A stretch of 40,000 bases of DNA from Chondrilla cf. caribensis (taxonomy: Eukaryota > Porifera > Demospongiae > Chondrillida > Chondrillidae). The stretch is taken from contig OZ026550.1 in NCBI GenBank assembly GCA_964020155.1, positions 4,433,852 through 4,473,851 on the forward strand, read 5' to 3'. Under the pieces are notes generated by a model. That model had not been told where the DNA came from. It saw only the letters and a program-made list of their open reading frames with translations, and ran no database searches. Made by a program: the position numbers and the translations under genes. Below, in pieces: positions 1-11,467 of this stretch (positions within the stretch are counted from its first letter, which is position 1; each line of letters starts with the position of its first letter).

Positions 1-179
1 AAAATATTCTGAGGCTCGTGGGTTCGGCGAGTTTCGCCATTCGCTCAGTAACTATCCGACGCTTGTCAGATTAAATAATGCTACTTACAAAAACTGGGGT
101 ACATCACAAATGTACCCCAGTACATCGCGAATGTACTCCTGTTGGCGCTTTTGTAGTTGATTGAAAACGCCCACGCATC

Positions 180-286
180 AGGGTACATACATACGTACGT
201 ATGTACATATGCATGTGTATGTACATACATACGTACATACGTACATTTGCATGTGTATGTATGTATACAAGTATATACGTATATTG
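180..286. repeat. Alternating TACG/TATG/CATG simple repeat
   Basis: Low-complexity alternating purine-pyrimidine sequence made of ACGTACAT-type words. Similar stretches recur at about 1080-1120, 1265-1370, 1860-1960, 2030-2250, 2610-2930, 3235-3300 and 3980-4260. Open frames through these tracts are artefacts of composition. Confidence 0.8.
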
Positions 287-288
287 TA

Positions 289-470
289 CAGTGGGACCTC
301 TCTATAACAAACCTATGAATTATGTAGGAAAACCTCTGTAATATAGACACCATTCTGTGTGTCGGTGAGGTACTGCAGTGTATAAAATGACCTCTGGATT
401 GAGGAAACCTCTGTAACAAGGAATAATATAATAGAGGTCCCAAGGTGTCCTTAATAGAGAGGTTCCACTG
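289..470. mobile_element. MITE with inverted ends (CAGTGGGACCTCTCTAT)
   Basis: The left end reads CAGTGGGACCTCTCTAT and the right end is its near-perfect inverted complement (ATAGAGAGGTTCCACTG). Both ends are flanked by TA, the duplication expected of a Tc1/mariner/pogo-type transposase. There is no coding capacity in 182 bp, so it is non-autonomous. Confidence 0.75.
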
Positions 471-756
471 TATATCTATACAGTAAAATTTCATATGTAC
501 TTGTGCATGAAATATTATATTACACTGTACATACGTACTTGTGTATGAACAGTGTAAGAATATAAGTAGTATGTATTTACATACAAACACAGAACCACAC
601 ATACGTATAAGCAAAATTACTTGTGTACGTGAGCAGTGTAAGGAGCACAGTGTGAGCCAACGTAATATGGTCCACAAAGGTACTGTTTGTACATATGTAA
701 CTGCACATACACAAACATACGTACACATGTATGTAGGTACATAGGTATAATACGTA

Positions 757-1075
757 TAATAGTGCTAGAAATTGGTTGTAATCATCAAATCAATCATCAG
801 TGCATACTAACGGCTTGATCACCGGAAGTAGACACTTGTGCGCAACCAAAACCCACCCTCACTACTCAATGGGGAGTCTTTAGAGTCATTTTCACATTTC
901 AGGTACTCTTGAAGTACAAAATTGAACCCATGGAGTGAAGGTTCTGGGTAATAAGGTGAGAGTGGCTTCCTGCACTACTCACACAATTACTTCCTGTGAT
1001 TAATCGATTTGCTTGCTCCATTAACGATAATGACATTTGAAATGATCGATCGATCGATTAATTGTCCCAACACCA
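757..1075. mobile_element. hAT-like MITE, first copy, inverted relative to 4701-5079
   Basis: Ends read approximately AGTGCTAGAA and TCCCAACACCAGT. The interior around 900-957 is the inverted complement of 4832-4890, sharing the CATGGAGTGAAGG and GGGTAATAAGGTG words. ATTAATCGAT-type words lie near the ends, and a (GATC)n run lies at 1044-1058. Both copies lack coding sequence. Family assignment is tentative. Confidence 0.55.
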
Positions 1076-1372
1076 GTGTACATGCATACAGTAAACTTGT
1101 ACATAGGTGTATATACGTACATACCTTGCGACATTTCCTTCTGGAGTGTTTATCACTGTAGCAGACATCACAGATCACTGGTCTTTTCAACCTACTTCTA
1201 TAATACTGCATGCGATGAATGAATAGAATGGAAGCAATAACCGTTGATATCATGAAAGATTAATCATATACATACGTATGTATGTACGTATGTACATAAT
1301 TATGTATACATATAAACATACGTACATACACGTATAAACATGCATACACACATATACGTATACCCTTGCATG

Positions 1373-1691
<319 letters not shown>

Positions 1692-1692
<1 letters not shown>

Positions 1693-2272
1693 GGCAAATC
1701 CTCCTTCACTACTTGCCAGTTTGGGTCTTCATTGACTAAGAACATATTTGGAGGCTCACGCTCTGAATAAATCCCACCAAAACTTCTCGAAATCCTCCTC
1801 TTTTTGCCTTGGAACACTGCATAAAGTGGACGCCAAAACAACTCTCATACATGTTGGTGAGTATTCCTACATACGTACCTACGTACATATGTATGTATGT
1901 ATAGGATGTACGTACATGTATGTATAGGATGTACGTACATGTATGTATGTACAGCAGGTACACCTGAGTGTGTTGGACATTTTCAAATGACTTGATAGGC
2001 AGATACTGACACACGACAGGATGAATGCCACATGTACGTACATAAGTACGTACATATAAATAAAATTTACATATTATGTATAATATTATGCACATACATA
2101 CATACATACATACATACATACGTACATATGCATATACGTACACAATTACTGTTGTGGAGATACGTATGTACGTACATACAAAATATATGAAAAAGATGCC
2201 TTACATATTTACATATATACATACGTACATACATACGTATGTATGAACACAGTAGGCAGGTACACACACACA

Positions 2273-2319
<47 letters not shown>

Positions 2320-3674
2320 TACACCAACCACTGTCCATGGCATTGTCTCTCTTTACAGGCGATCTGAACGACACAGCAAACGGATTAGACACATCAATGT
2401 CTTTGGTGTAGTCCACAGTCCTCACAACTCTCTTTGGAGGAAACTTCGGAGGCGTTGTTGCCTCTTGCGGTGTCTTCTTTTTCTTTGATTTTCCTTTTGT
2501 CTTCTTCGCAACGGTCTTTGTGGTAGTGTTCTTCGGTAGAATGATCTTCTGTGGGTTCGTCTTGGATGTTAGGCCACCCACTGTAGTGCCAGCTAATAAG
2601 TTAATGCACAAGCATACGTATGTACATGTGTTGTATGTACAAAGTTTCACACAACGTACGAGTACATTTTTAAGTATAATACTCTCACCTACAGATTTCA
2701 GAGTAGTACGGCAGTTACAGTACATACGTATGTACATACCTAGTGTACGTATGTATGTACATATGTACGTACATATGTCCATAATGAGGAAAGACACATT
2801 TACACATGTGTACACACATATGTACATATGATTCAGAACATGTACATATGTACTGTATGCATGTAGTTTAGTGTTTCCATGGTATAATGTGAATATATAC
2901 GTATATGTACATGTACTAATACCCACATGATGGTATGTTCCCCTTGGTAGCCTTCAAGCCACTCTTTGTAGAAGGTGATTTACTGGTGGTGGCTTGATCG
3001 GGCTTCTGTAGAGCTTGCAGTCTCTTCACAAATGTTCTGAACCACTTTGTGTTTGGTTGACGTCCACCTGTGTGTTCACCACACTCCACTCCTCTTGAAC
3101 TACCACTTGCTTCTGATGTGTGGAGCCGTACGATAACGTCCCGAGCATCAACTATGTGCATATATAAATTCAGTACAAATAATATAATGTGTAATCACAC
3201 GGTACATACTATTATGTGTGTAAATACTATAAAAATACATACGTATGTGCATATACATACATACACATGTTCTGTACGCACATACTTACCTCTACATTCA
3301 TACACAGATATTTGATATGCACTATAACACTGTATGTGGTTCTGTGTTCGCAAGGTATACTGTGAGAACGTACATGTATCAATACAATGCTGTTTGTTCC
3401 CCTTGGCAGTCTTTAAGCCACTCTTTGCAGGAGGTGATTTACTGGTGGTGGGTTGATCAGGCTTCTGTTGAGCTCTTGGTCTCTTTGCAGGCGATCTGTA
3501 CCACTTAGTGACTGGACGACGTTCACCTGTGTCTTCACCACACTCCACTCCTCTCACACTACCACTTTGCTGTGGTGTGTTGAGCAGAATGAAATCATCC
3601 CCAGCACCAACTAAGTACAGAAATTCAGTGCATATAGTACATAAAATGTTAACACGTAGGTGCATATGTACACA

Positions 3675-3717
<43 letters not shown>

Positions 3718-4324
3718 AAATCCACCAAACATGGACATACGGAAGTGATCATCACTGGAAGAGGTGCCCTCCAATAGTCCCCCATCTGGTTGATGTGGAG
3801 TGAGGGGTTGTCTCCCCTGTTGTCTATTATCCTTCAAGAGCTGTAGAACCTTTGAAGTTCCTACAAAACAGTCAAACATCTTTCACCAAAAAAGTAGCTT
3901 GAGGCGGGATACCCATTCACAGTACCACATGCATGTACATGAATGACACATACACAAGTATTACATCTTATAAAAGTAAGCACCTGTGCACTCACATACG
4001 TATGTACATACAAGGATATGCATACATATGCATTTAGGCGAATACAGTACATGCAAGCACATATACATAGACACATTTACACATGTGTACACACATACGT
4101 ACGTACATATGATTCAGAACATGTACATATGTACTGTATGCATGTAGTTGAGCATTTGCATGGTAGAATGTGAAGATACACGTATATGTACATGCACTAA
4201 TACTCACATGTGAAATACACCTACATACATGCATGCAGGCATGCACGCATGCACACAGACACATGCAAACGCCTACACATACAGGACACATGCTAAGGCA
4301 TGTGCATACACGCTAATGCATGTA

Positions 4325-4407
<83 letters not shown>

Positions 4408-5273
4408 TGTGGAAGCTCTGGACCTAAAGGATATTCCATTATAGCAGCCTCACTTGACAGTCTTCCAAACAACACATCTTCAAAGAAGTCAATAAAGATA
4501 CGAAACTGAATGCAAATACATGCACAAAATATACAAACAGACGTCTTAGTTGGATCTTGTTCAACAAAAAGACTCTTTGAATGTCAACTCAAGTTTTACA
4601 TTTTCAAGAGGAAAAGCCCTTCAGCAGCAAATAGCTGGACTTCCAGGGGGACTGAGATTACCATACAACACAACATCACATATTATTATATACATAATAT
4701 GTATTAGTGCTGGGACATTTAATGGCTTAATCAATTGATTTTCATTCAAAATCTGATTATCACTGATCATACAAACAAATCAATTAATTGCAGGAAGTAC
4801 GAAATTAAGTGAGTAACACAGGAAACTACTGCCACCTTATTACCCAGAGCCTTCACTCCATGGGTTCAATTATGTACTTCAAGAGTACCTGAATTGTGAA
4901 AAGGACTCTAAAGACTCCACATCATGTCTATTGGATGACTAATAAATCTAACTAAGCGGACGTGGATACTGGTTATGCCCACCTATGTAAACATACCCGG
5001 TGATTAATCAATTAATCAATCAGTTACTAAGTACAAATAACCAATTGGAAAAATTACAGCCGATTCCCGGCCCTAATACGTATTTACGTACGAATGTACT
5101 TACGAACCATAATAGTATACATTCCCTCCAGTCATGATAAACAAGGAAGTCCTCACCTCCACTTTCGCCCACATTCCTCCGAGAGGCTGCTTTAAGAGTA
5201 CGATCTAGTTGAAAATGCACGGACCAACCATCCTCATCTAAGTGATGATGCTCTATAGATAGACCAGCCTCAA
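1692..5273 (-). CDS. Unrecognised multi-exon gene, partial, symmetric phase 1-1 exons
   Basis: Seven probable exons read leftward: 5273-5157, 4505-4406, 3860-3726, 3610-3386, 3151-2927, 2592-2329 and about 1843-1692. Each acceptor ends in AG. The internal exons are open, with matched phases: five of them (117, 135, 225, 225 and 264 bp) start and end in phase 1. Recognisable words are FRIFIDFFEDVLFGRL (exon at 4505), a lysine-rich KKTKGKSKKKKTP tract (exon at 2592) and WRPLYAVFQGKKRRIS (exon at 1843). The exons at 3610 and 3151 are duplicates of each other, both containing RGVECGE and KPDQ.TTSKSP. The basic, Ser/Thr/Pro-rich middle looks disordered. No family is recognised. The start, and anything left of 1692, were not found; the acceptor at 1843 is weak and the phase link between 5157 and 4505 is unresolved, so an exon may be missing near 4550-4680. 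Confidence 0.55.
2786..2926. repeat. Intronic repeat, copy 1 of a 140-bp duplication
   Basis: Nearly identical to 4068-4208: both contain GACACATTTACACATGTG, GATTCAGAACATGTAC and ACTGTATGCATGTAGTT in the same order and spacing. Copy 1 directly adjoins the duplicated exon at 2927; copy 2 does not adjoin an equivalent exon, so a breakpoint lies at about 4209. Confidence 0.75.
2927..3151 (-). other. Duplicated 225-bp exon, downstream copy
   Basis: The acceptor is CACATAG at 3152 and up; the donor T|GTGGGTA lies at 2926. It encodes 75 residues beginning (V)DARDVIV and matches the exon at 3386-3610 along its whole length, including an identical exon size and the same splice phase at both ends. 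Confidence 0.65.
3386..3610 (-). other. Duplicated 225-bp exon, upstream copy
   Basis: Acceptor TACTTAG precedes (V)GAGDDFILLNTPQQSG; the donor T|GTATTG lies at 3385. It is colinear with the exon at 2927-3151, with shared blocks RGVECGE.TG, TKW and KSGLK..KGN. Confidence 0.65.
4068..4208. repeat. Intronic repeat, copy 2 of the 140-bp duplication
   Basis: Same block as 2786-2926, with a few substitutions and an extra ACGT unit. It indicates a segmental duplication inside the minus-strand gene. Confidence 0.75.
4329..4405. repeat. (CA)n microsatellite abutting a splice donor
   Basis: About 38 CA units. On the minus strand the (GT)n run starts exactly at the donor of the exon ending at 4406 (CAAG|GTGTGTGTG), so the 5' splice site is the first unit of the microsatellite. 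Confidence 0.9.
4701..5079. mobile_element. hAT-like MITE with GTATTAGTGCTGGGA ends
   Basis: The left end GTATTAGTGCTGGGA is the approximate inverted complement of the right end TTCCCGGCCCTAATAC. AT-rich TTAATCAATTAATC words lie inside each end. The interior matches 757-1075 in reverse orientation. No coding sequence is seen. Confidence 0.65.
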
Positions 5274-5342
5274 CTATGTATGAAATGTGGAGAAGATGGA
5301 ACAGTTCATACAAGTGTACAGTGGGAACGCGTTAAGACAAAC

Positions 5343-5561
5343 TACCATATAGCGGGAAAGTTTCGCGGACTAAAAGTTTCGCGAATTTCACGAAGAAACT
5401 GGCATTCGCGAAAGTTTTATTCGTGAACACTCAATGACGTAATCGTCTGACAATCAATTAATGCGATGTGCGTTAAAAACGCGAAACTTTTTTTCGCGAA
5501 ATCCGCGAAATTGAGCGATTCACGAAAGTTTTGTCCTGCGAAACTTTCCCGCTATACGGTA
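5343..5561. mobile_element. MITE with TACCGTATAGCGGGAAA ends, copy 1
   Basis: Ends TACCATATAGCGGGAAAG and CTTTCCCGCTATACGGTA are inverted complements with one mismatch. The interior repeats CGCGAA words (GTTTCGCG, TTCGCGAAA). The same family is at 37352-37561. It sits inside older repeat debris whose ends carry GTTAAGACAAAC (5334-5345) and GTTTGTCTTAA (6040-6050). Confidence 0.85.
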
Positions 5562-6065
5562 TTAGGGGTTCACAAACTCAGTTCTTGCTATCAGATGTTT
5601 GGAATCACTAGTTGAACTGAAGAAACGTGCTAAGACAGGCTACAAGTAACTCATAAAATCAATCCCTGAACGTACTGTCCCTCTATCATGCACACACAGT
5701 TGAAACTTGTTGAGACAAAGTACAAAATACTCAATTGAATAGGGATTTTGGACTACGATGTTTCCAATGGAAAATCGCTTTGGATTGAGGTGAAATGAGA
5801 GATGCTGAAATGACCCACAGGGTTGAAGAACTCTCTTCACCAGACTCTGCTTCTCAATGCTCCTCAATCCAAACGGATTTTCTCAACAATAACTTACAAA
5901 ACACTCACAAACTCAGTTCTTACTATCAGATGTTTCTCATCAGGATTTGTTTACTATGTACTATATGTACACTACTAAAGCAAACCAAATCCTGCTCAAA
6001 ATGTGGCTTGTGTTAAACAGGAATTTGTCTTCAGAGTGTTTGTCTTAATGAGTTTCAACTAGTAA
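5562..6065. repeat. Degenerate repeat debris flanking the nested MITE
   Basis: The word ACAAACTCAGTTCTT.CTATCAGATGTTT occurs at about 5572 and again at about 5909. ATGGAAAATCGCTTTGGATTGAGG (about 5768-5791) has an imperfect inverted partner at about 5858-5885. Together with GAGACAAAG and TTAAGACAAAC words this looks like one or more old MITEs. No gene is seen here. Confidence 0.5.
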
Positions 6066-7115
6066 CCATGACGACGTGGGGTCTTGAACTTTGTACACAA
6101 AGGCAGTCATTCTATTATGTACGTAGTAATTACGTGGATTAAGGTACAATTTCTTTACAGAAACATTTGATTACGGTACAATTGTTATGATAACGACTGA
6201 TAAAAGTTCAATCAATTCATATCAACAACTAATGAAGTGTTTCACATTGGAATTGTACATATTATGTACCTAAGTACACATGTACATGTACATACAATCT
6301 CCTCAGTTAACGCTAATATACAATCTGTGATTACATAAAAGGTGAATGTATTTCCCTGTTATAATAATGCAAAATGGAAATCAGTAGAATTGAAATCTCT
6401 TCTTTTTACAGTACATTCTCATTGATCCGCAAAAAAATCGTTTATGGCAGGAGTTTCGCAATAGGGGGTATTTCTTGCTCAACCGTTTTGTGGTAATGTG
6501 GGCCCATCCACTTGAGTCAAAGGGTCACCACTTACAGAACAGTGATGATGGTAGGATAGGCAGGGACGTGGGAAGATTCAGTTACAGTCTAGGGTTTGAA
6601 ATTCAGAGATTTTGAAATTCGAAGCCCGTATCTATGGCTACTGTATTATGCCTTACCGAGTGGCAATGAAATAGAGGATGGAAAACGTTAACTTTAATTG
6701 ACAACAGAGATTATTGTAACACTAACCGTTTCTTCACTAAATATCATTACCACGCATGAACTACACATCTACTTTACAGTCCACGGTGCATACTTACCTT
6801 CGAGGGAGAGTTTATTGTTCAATGAGACACCGGGTAGAGTCCCCGAAAGCCCTACATACTCATTTCTGGGTCCGTTTCTTGGTCTTTTTCTCCTCCTCGG
6901 CATATTAAAATGCCAAGTGGGGCCGCGAACGGGCTGACTGTAGCCTGAGGTTTGGCGGGTACTGAGTAGCTGTACGTACGTGAGGTCCTCGTGCGACTAT
7001 TACGCAATGATCTCAACAATGATGCAATCATGGCGGTCACTTCGGGGAATTGCGCAATTCGTGAGCACAAATTAAAAATTATAATGTTTATCAGTCCAAG
7101 CGAATGGTATGAAGT
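6066..7115. other. Intergenic, no gene recognised
   Basis: The stretch is AT-rich, with a ACATGTACATGTACAT word at about 6277 and no splice-consistent open frames that I can support. The homology to the repeat unit of the downstream array starts near 7116, so copy A is truncated at its 5' side here. Confidence 0.5.
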
Positions 7116-7571
7116 AATGCCATTTTTGTGTGGGGACCGTTGTACTACCAGCTAGTGTGCTCGGTGTTGTGGGAATGTGTCTTGTCCTCTAGGAATGAAT
7201 CCATTTATCACTGTTTGTGTGTGCCAGACCTACACAATGCAGCACCCAGAAGGATTTCACGAGATGAAGGAGAAGCTTGTGAAGGTGTTGAAGGCAAAAA
7301 CTGACGGTACCCCCAGATGTGCGGGCTTTGCTATCCCTGTCTGTGCCTAAATATGGAGAGATCAAGCTCCGTTCATTTGCAGCTGAGTTGCTGCTGGTCC
7401 ATTATGGTGAGGAGAATATGTCCGTTTTTTGCTATATATCATATGACTGTCACATGACTTCTTTCCCAATAGACTGGTCCATAGAGAAGGTACTTGAAGT
7501 ATGGAAAAAGATCCTTTCGAGACTTTGAAAGATGCAAAACTTAAACTTGATAAAAGTCTATATGAGAGTTA

Positions 7572-7575
7572 CACA

Positions 7576-7649
<74 letters not shown>

Positions 7650-7661
7650 CACACACACACA

Positions 7662-7740
<79 letters not shown>
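7572..7740. repeat. (CA)n microsatellite in intron
   Basis: About 170 bp of CA with CATACACG and CACGTA interruptions, between exons 7561 and 7797. The homologous tracts in other copies differ strongly in length (12410-12519, 18501-18572, 23891-23932). Confidence 0.9.
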
Positions 7741-7742
<2 letters not shown>

Positions 7743-8036
7743 CATCGCAACCTGCACTTCAATGTGCATTGTCTAATTCTTTATCTACTCTTGCAGTTGT
7801 AGTTCATGAACATCTCCCAAAGCCCTTGTCAACACATTATAATAGGAATTTTGATGATGAACCAGAGTTCAGAAGTCTAGAGCCACCACTGCAGAGACTG
7901 CAACCAGCAGGGAACTTCGAAGTTAGTGGTGGGGATGATGGATGGCTTCCCTCCAACTGTTCTGAGCACACATCCCCTCTGCTGTGCCTCACCTGGGACT
8001 TTGTTTGCTACAGTGCATAGAACAGGCTCACGTATA

Positions 8037-8194
8037 CAGTGAAACCTCTCTAATCCGACACTCAATGGGACCTGAGAATAATGTTTTAGGAGGTTGTTGG
8101 ATTATGGAGTGCCTCTTACCATACCTATGTATGGTGACTGTACCTCATATAATGGTCGGATTAGAGAGAATGTTGGATTATAGAGGCATCGGAT
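8037..8194. mobile_element. pogo/Tigger-like MITE in the copy A intron
   Basis: Starts TA-CAGTGAAACCTCTCTAATCCGA and contains the inverted word GGTCGGATTAGAGAGA at about 8155. It ends at CATCGGAT-TA, defined by comparison with copy B, which lacks it. Copies C (18877-19037) and D (24236-24296, cut by a deletion) carry it at the same site. Confidence 0.75.
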
Positions 8195-8249
8195 TACCCT
8201 CTGATGTGCATGGCCATCATGTAAAATCTCTTGTTGTTGTTGTTTACAG

Positions 8250-8769
8250 ATTCCAGTGATGAATTTGTTATTGTCATTCCACCGTGCTTTGATCCGAATG
8301 CTCCCCTCACTGCTGCTGGACAGACTCAGCAGAACGCTGTCGAGGACAGGACCAACGACAGGAATAACACTATTTGTGGAGAAGACAGCATTGGGGGGCT
8401 ACCGGACTGGGAGGTGCTGTCCTCGCCAGACGGACCACCCCAGCCTATTCCCCAACTAGGACCTAATCCGGACAACACCAGCCCACGTGTCTCACCAAAT
8501 GCCACACCCAAGCAGGCCAGGAGGGATGCCAGCAACTTCAAGTTTCATAGGAAGACCCTCGGTGAGGTCACCATCAAGGAGCCTCTCGCTATAGCCACTG
8601 GTCTGGTTAATACGTTCACCAACTTTGTCAAGGACATCCACGTCCATCACTGCCCACAGGACTCCAAGCTGGGGACATTAGGCTTGAACCCGTTGATAAC
8701 AACCAGAATATTTGTGGACAGAATGACCTCAACACCCCTTTCGAAAGTGGATCAGATGAGGACTTTCAG
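8250..8769 (+). pseudogene. Copy A LIR exon, NBR1-like, 1-bp deletion
   Basis: The acceptor is TGTTTACAG; the donor is CAG|GTACGT. It begins (D)SSDEFVIVIPPCFD, matching the NBR1 LIR pattern (acidic residues, aromatic-x-x-aliphatic, then P.CFD). A second candidate LIR, LPDWEVLS, follows about 50 residues later. Frame is lost near 8668 relative to copy C. Confidence 0.75.
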
Positions 8770-8890
8770 GTACGTATGTTTGTATGTATGTACATATTTG
8801 CTGCTGTGTGTGTTACAGCACTTGTCTGTGTGTGTCTGCCTCACTGTATGTTCTCCAGATGTTATATTCATCCATCTTGTTTGTCCGTAG

Positions 8891-9253
8891 GATGCCTGTA
8901 CAGATTTGGTTGACCAAAATATACTTGACTCAGTTGATGTCGTTCAGCAGGTTGGAGACTCTGACAAATATACTCCAGAGCTCGAACAAAAGTCTACAGT
9001 AGAGAACACACAGGAAGGTATCCAATGTGAAGGAGACAGTTGTGATAACACTTCTATCACGCCTGCTTTCAAGCTTCCAAAGAAGTACATACCTCCACAG
9101 GCAAAGTGGGCACCTCCTAAAGAACCCACTAACCTCATGGATAAGCTGGTGATCATGGGATTCCCAAATCGCCACCTGAATGAGGAGCTGTTGAAGAAGC
9201 ACAACAACCACATAAGAGCTGTTGTCAATGACCTCCTCGACCGCCAGAGTTGA
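8891..9253 (+). other. Copy A terminal UBA exon
   Basis: Begins after TGTCCGTAG in phase 0 (DACTDLVDQN) and ends RQS-stop. The last 40 residues form a UBA of NBR1 type: LVIMGFPNRHLNEELLKKHN, then VVNDLL. The MGF loop that contacts ubiquitin in UBA domains is present, in contrast to the other three copies. Confidence 0.8.
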
Positions 9254-10400
9254 ACTTGCTGTGTGTAATTCACCTACGTACCTACCCACAATATTAATGA
9301 AATGTTTCATAGTTTAGCACCCACACCCAAACACACACACACACACACTGCATATTAAAATTATTATTACGAATATCTCTATTTCAGACGTATGTATGTA
9401 TTAATTTTGTGAGTGTGTTAAAATGATTTTTATAAATTTATGCTGATGCATGCAGCTTCATATCATGTGTATTAGTGCATTGTTTAATTATGTTTTGTGC
9501 ATTGAAAGGTAGTTACGTGGGTCAAAGACTGATCCTATGACACCAAACTCTCCAAACCAACAAGTATTGAGCTCTTTTTTTTCAGAGAAATAATCCGTCC
9601 TTCGGAGGATTCGAACCCGCGCCCTGGAGCCTAGAGTCTATTTTATTATTAGTATCTGCGCTATTTATAGTTGCTCTAAGTGTAAAATTTGATCAAAAAT
9701 GATAAAAGTGGAGTCGCAGAAGCCCTCCCCAGCAATCAAAATACTTGGACGTCTACATACAGTACATTGTAATGATGGTTAGTGGTTTATGGAGTCTTGA
9801 GTTGAAAAAAAAATAAAAAAAGGTCACCCACTCGGGGTCGAACAAACCCATGGTATAGGGACTTTCCACAGATACTGTGTACTTGGTCATTCAGCGAATG
9901 CAGAAGACACTATTCTAGCTGGGAGGTCAGCCGCGAGTCCCAAAGCTCCCCCCTACGGTTCTTTGTAGAGAGTATTGCGACTGACCACCAGGAAGTGAGC
10001 TCTTTTTTTTTTTTCAGAGAAAAAATCCGTCCTTTTGAGGTTTCGAACCCGCGCCCTGGAGCCTAGAGTCGTGTCACCTGACCAACCGGCTACCGTGACC
10101 TATCTATTTTATTATTAGTATCTGCGCTATTTATAGTTGCCCAAAGTGTACAATTTGATAAAAAATGATAAAAGTGGAGTCGCAGAAGCTTTCTCCAGCA
10201 CTCAAAATACTTGGACGTCTACTTTAGGTTTGGATAAACCTTCGCTAGAGATATAAAGTTCGGCGAAGCCGTTTCGCTTGAATTCTAGCCGAATTTCTAA
10301 TTTTCGGCCTTTTGAAATCGGCCATCTTTTTGCCAACACATTATGACATTATGTTACCTAAAGACTCGTGACAGATTCTAATGATCAGTGCGTACTGGAG
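9254..10400. other. Intergenic A-B: SINE remnants and proximal promoter candidate
   Basis: After the copy A stop there is AT-rich 3' sequence, a truncated SINE end (9592-9640), a block TATTATTAGTATCTGCGC, then a second copy of the block after the full SINE (9822-10100). The last 200 bp before the copy B start are conserved in all copies and include GATATAAAGTTCGGCGAAG at 10250-10268, with a TATA-like ATATAAAG at 10251-10258. Confidence 0.6.
9822..10100 (-). mobile_element. tRNA-derived SINE, copy 1
   Basis: On the minus strand it opens GGTCACGGTAGCCGGTTGG, which resembles a pol III A box, and continues to GCGGGTTCGAA, a B-box core. The other end reads GTTTGTTCGACCCCGAGTG then GGTGACC before a T-rich tract. 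Other full copies lie at 15270-15553, 20780-21061 and 25404-25686. The copies occupy homologous positions, so they descend from one insertion. Confidence 0.7.
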
Positions 10401-10464
10401 ATGGGTGCAGTGGAAACGAAGTTCTTTCAGTTTTTACTAACCGAAGAAGAACGGAAAGATGACA

Positions 10465-10500
10465 GTAAGAAGGAATACAAATGGAAATAACCTGGGGAAG
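10465..10500 (+). other. Candidate 36-bp intron
   Basis: Begins GTAAGAAGG and ends GGGGAAG. It contains an in-frame TAA (10488). Removing it joins ...ERKDD to K-DILRKIQSSE in frame. Homologous segments are 42 bp in copy C, 36 bp in D and 43 bp in E; excision preserves frame in all four. Confidence 0.45.
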
Positions 10501-10950
10501 AAGATATCCTTCGGAAAATACAGTCTTCGGAATCCGATATGTCAGCCCACTTACAGAAGAACTTTAATCCTAATAAACACATGGGACCCAGTCCTTCCAA
10601 CGACACGCCTCTGATATACGCTGTCAGGTTCGAGCACAAACATTTCCTGAACGAATGCCTTCGATTTGGCGGTGACCCTTTCGTAACTAACGCCAATGGT
10701 CAACCAGCCTTTCATGTAGCGTGTGCTTAAGCTTCTTCTCGTTCGAGTCAGAGAACAGACAAAAAGAGAAAGGAACTTCTCCAAAATTGTTCTTAGACCA
10801 GCCTGTGAAGAAAGAATATCAACTACCGTTTATCAATGTTTCGGACCGCGAGAGGAGAAATGGAATGGACAAGAGTTATGTTTATCATCCGTCTGTGTGT
10901 CTGTTGGACAAGGTATGTTGTGTGTGGTGTGTGTGTCTGTTGGACAAGGT

Positions 10951-11165
<215 letters not shown>

Positions 11166-11300
11166 CACACGTTTCAATGCTGTGTAGGATGAGAATACAC
11201 CATTACATCTGGCTGCTCAGTCTGGTCTACTTGGACGTGTTGAAGTAAGTGTGTACCTGTACCAATGTATGTATGTAATGTAGTGTACAGTTTATATGTA

Positions 11301-11467
11301 CAGTTGAACCTTATTAATACAAAATCTCTACAGCATAAGATTAGTGTTAAGTCCCTACATTTTCAGCTGATGTACACGTGCATTATGTGAGTACTGTCAA
11401 CATGAAATGCTTTTAACATGGAATTGTGGAATTGTCCGTAGAGTATCGCGTTAAGGAGGTTCAACTG
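11301..11467. mobile_element. MITE with CAGTTGAACC ends (copy B intron 2)
   Basis: The left end CAGTTGAACCTTATTAA and right end TTAAGGAGGTTCAACTG are inverted complements flanked by TA. The same insertion is at 16694-16856, 22169-22332 and 26870-27036, so it predates amplification. Confidence 0.8.

Larger units (their letters stand above)
7228..9253 (+). pseudogene. Array copy A: 3' half only (UBA-like, LIR, terminal UBA)
   Basis: Exons: 7228-7406 (TMQHPEG... SFAAELLLVHY), 66-bp intron, 7473-7561 (DWSIEKVLEVW), 7797-7921, 8250-8769 (LIR exon) and 8891-9253 (UBA, stop 9251). There is no ankyrin exon upstream. Lesions: an extra A in the first exon (179 bp against 178 in copy C, and in-frame 181 in copy D), a lost donor at 7562 (CTAT|GTGAGA became CTATATGAGA), and a 1-bp deletion in the LIR exon near 8668 (520 bp against 521). 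The LIR core DEFVIVIPPCFD and the UBA with canonical MGFPNR loop are intact locally. It is the only copy that keeps MGF. Homology to ANKIB1 (AELLL.HYDWSIEKVLE) and NBR1 (LIR, LLKKHN UBA) is from memory. Confidence 0.8.

Noticed and set aside
4540..4690. Exon on either strand (minus VPLEVQLFAAEGLFLL or plus SSFTFSRGKALQQQ)
   Set aside because: Both readings look protein-like, but no donor of the right phase links either one to the neighbouring exons.
5640..5867. Minus-strand 75-codon open frame as 5' exon of the unrecognised gene
   Set aside because: It lies in repeat debris with inverted words and has no donor matching the phase of the exon at 5273.
8944..9273. Minus-strand open frames opposite the UBA exons
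   Set aside because: They recur in all copies only because they are antisense to a conserved coding exon; the plus frame has splice sites, a stop and the recognisable UBA.
9822..10100. Functional tRNA gene on the minus strand
   Set aside because: A and B box words are present, but the sequence between and the downstream part do not fold into a standard cloverleaf that I can draw, and copies occur at homologous sites in each unit with a SINE-like tail.
10551..10784. Minus-strand open frames opposite ankyrin exon 1 (also 15931, 21387, 26022)
   Set aside because: Antisense shadows; they contain the same bases as the ankyrin exon and have no independent support.
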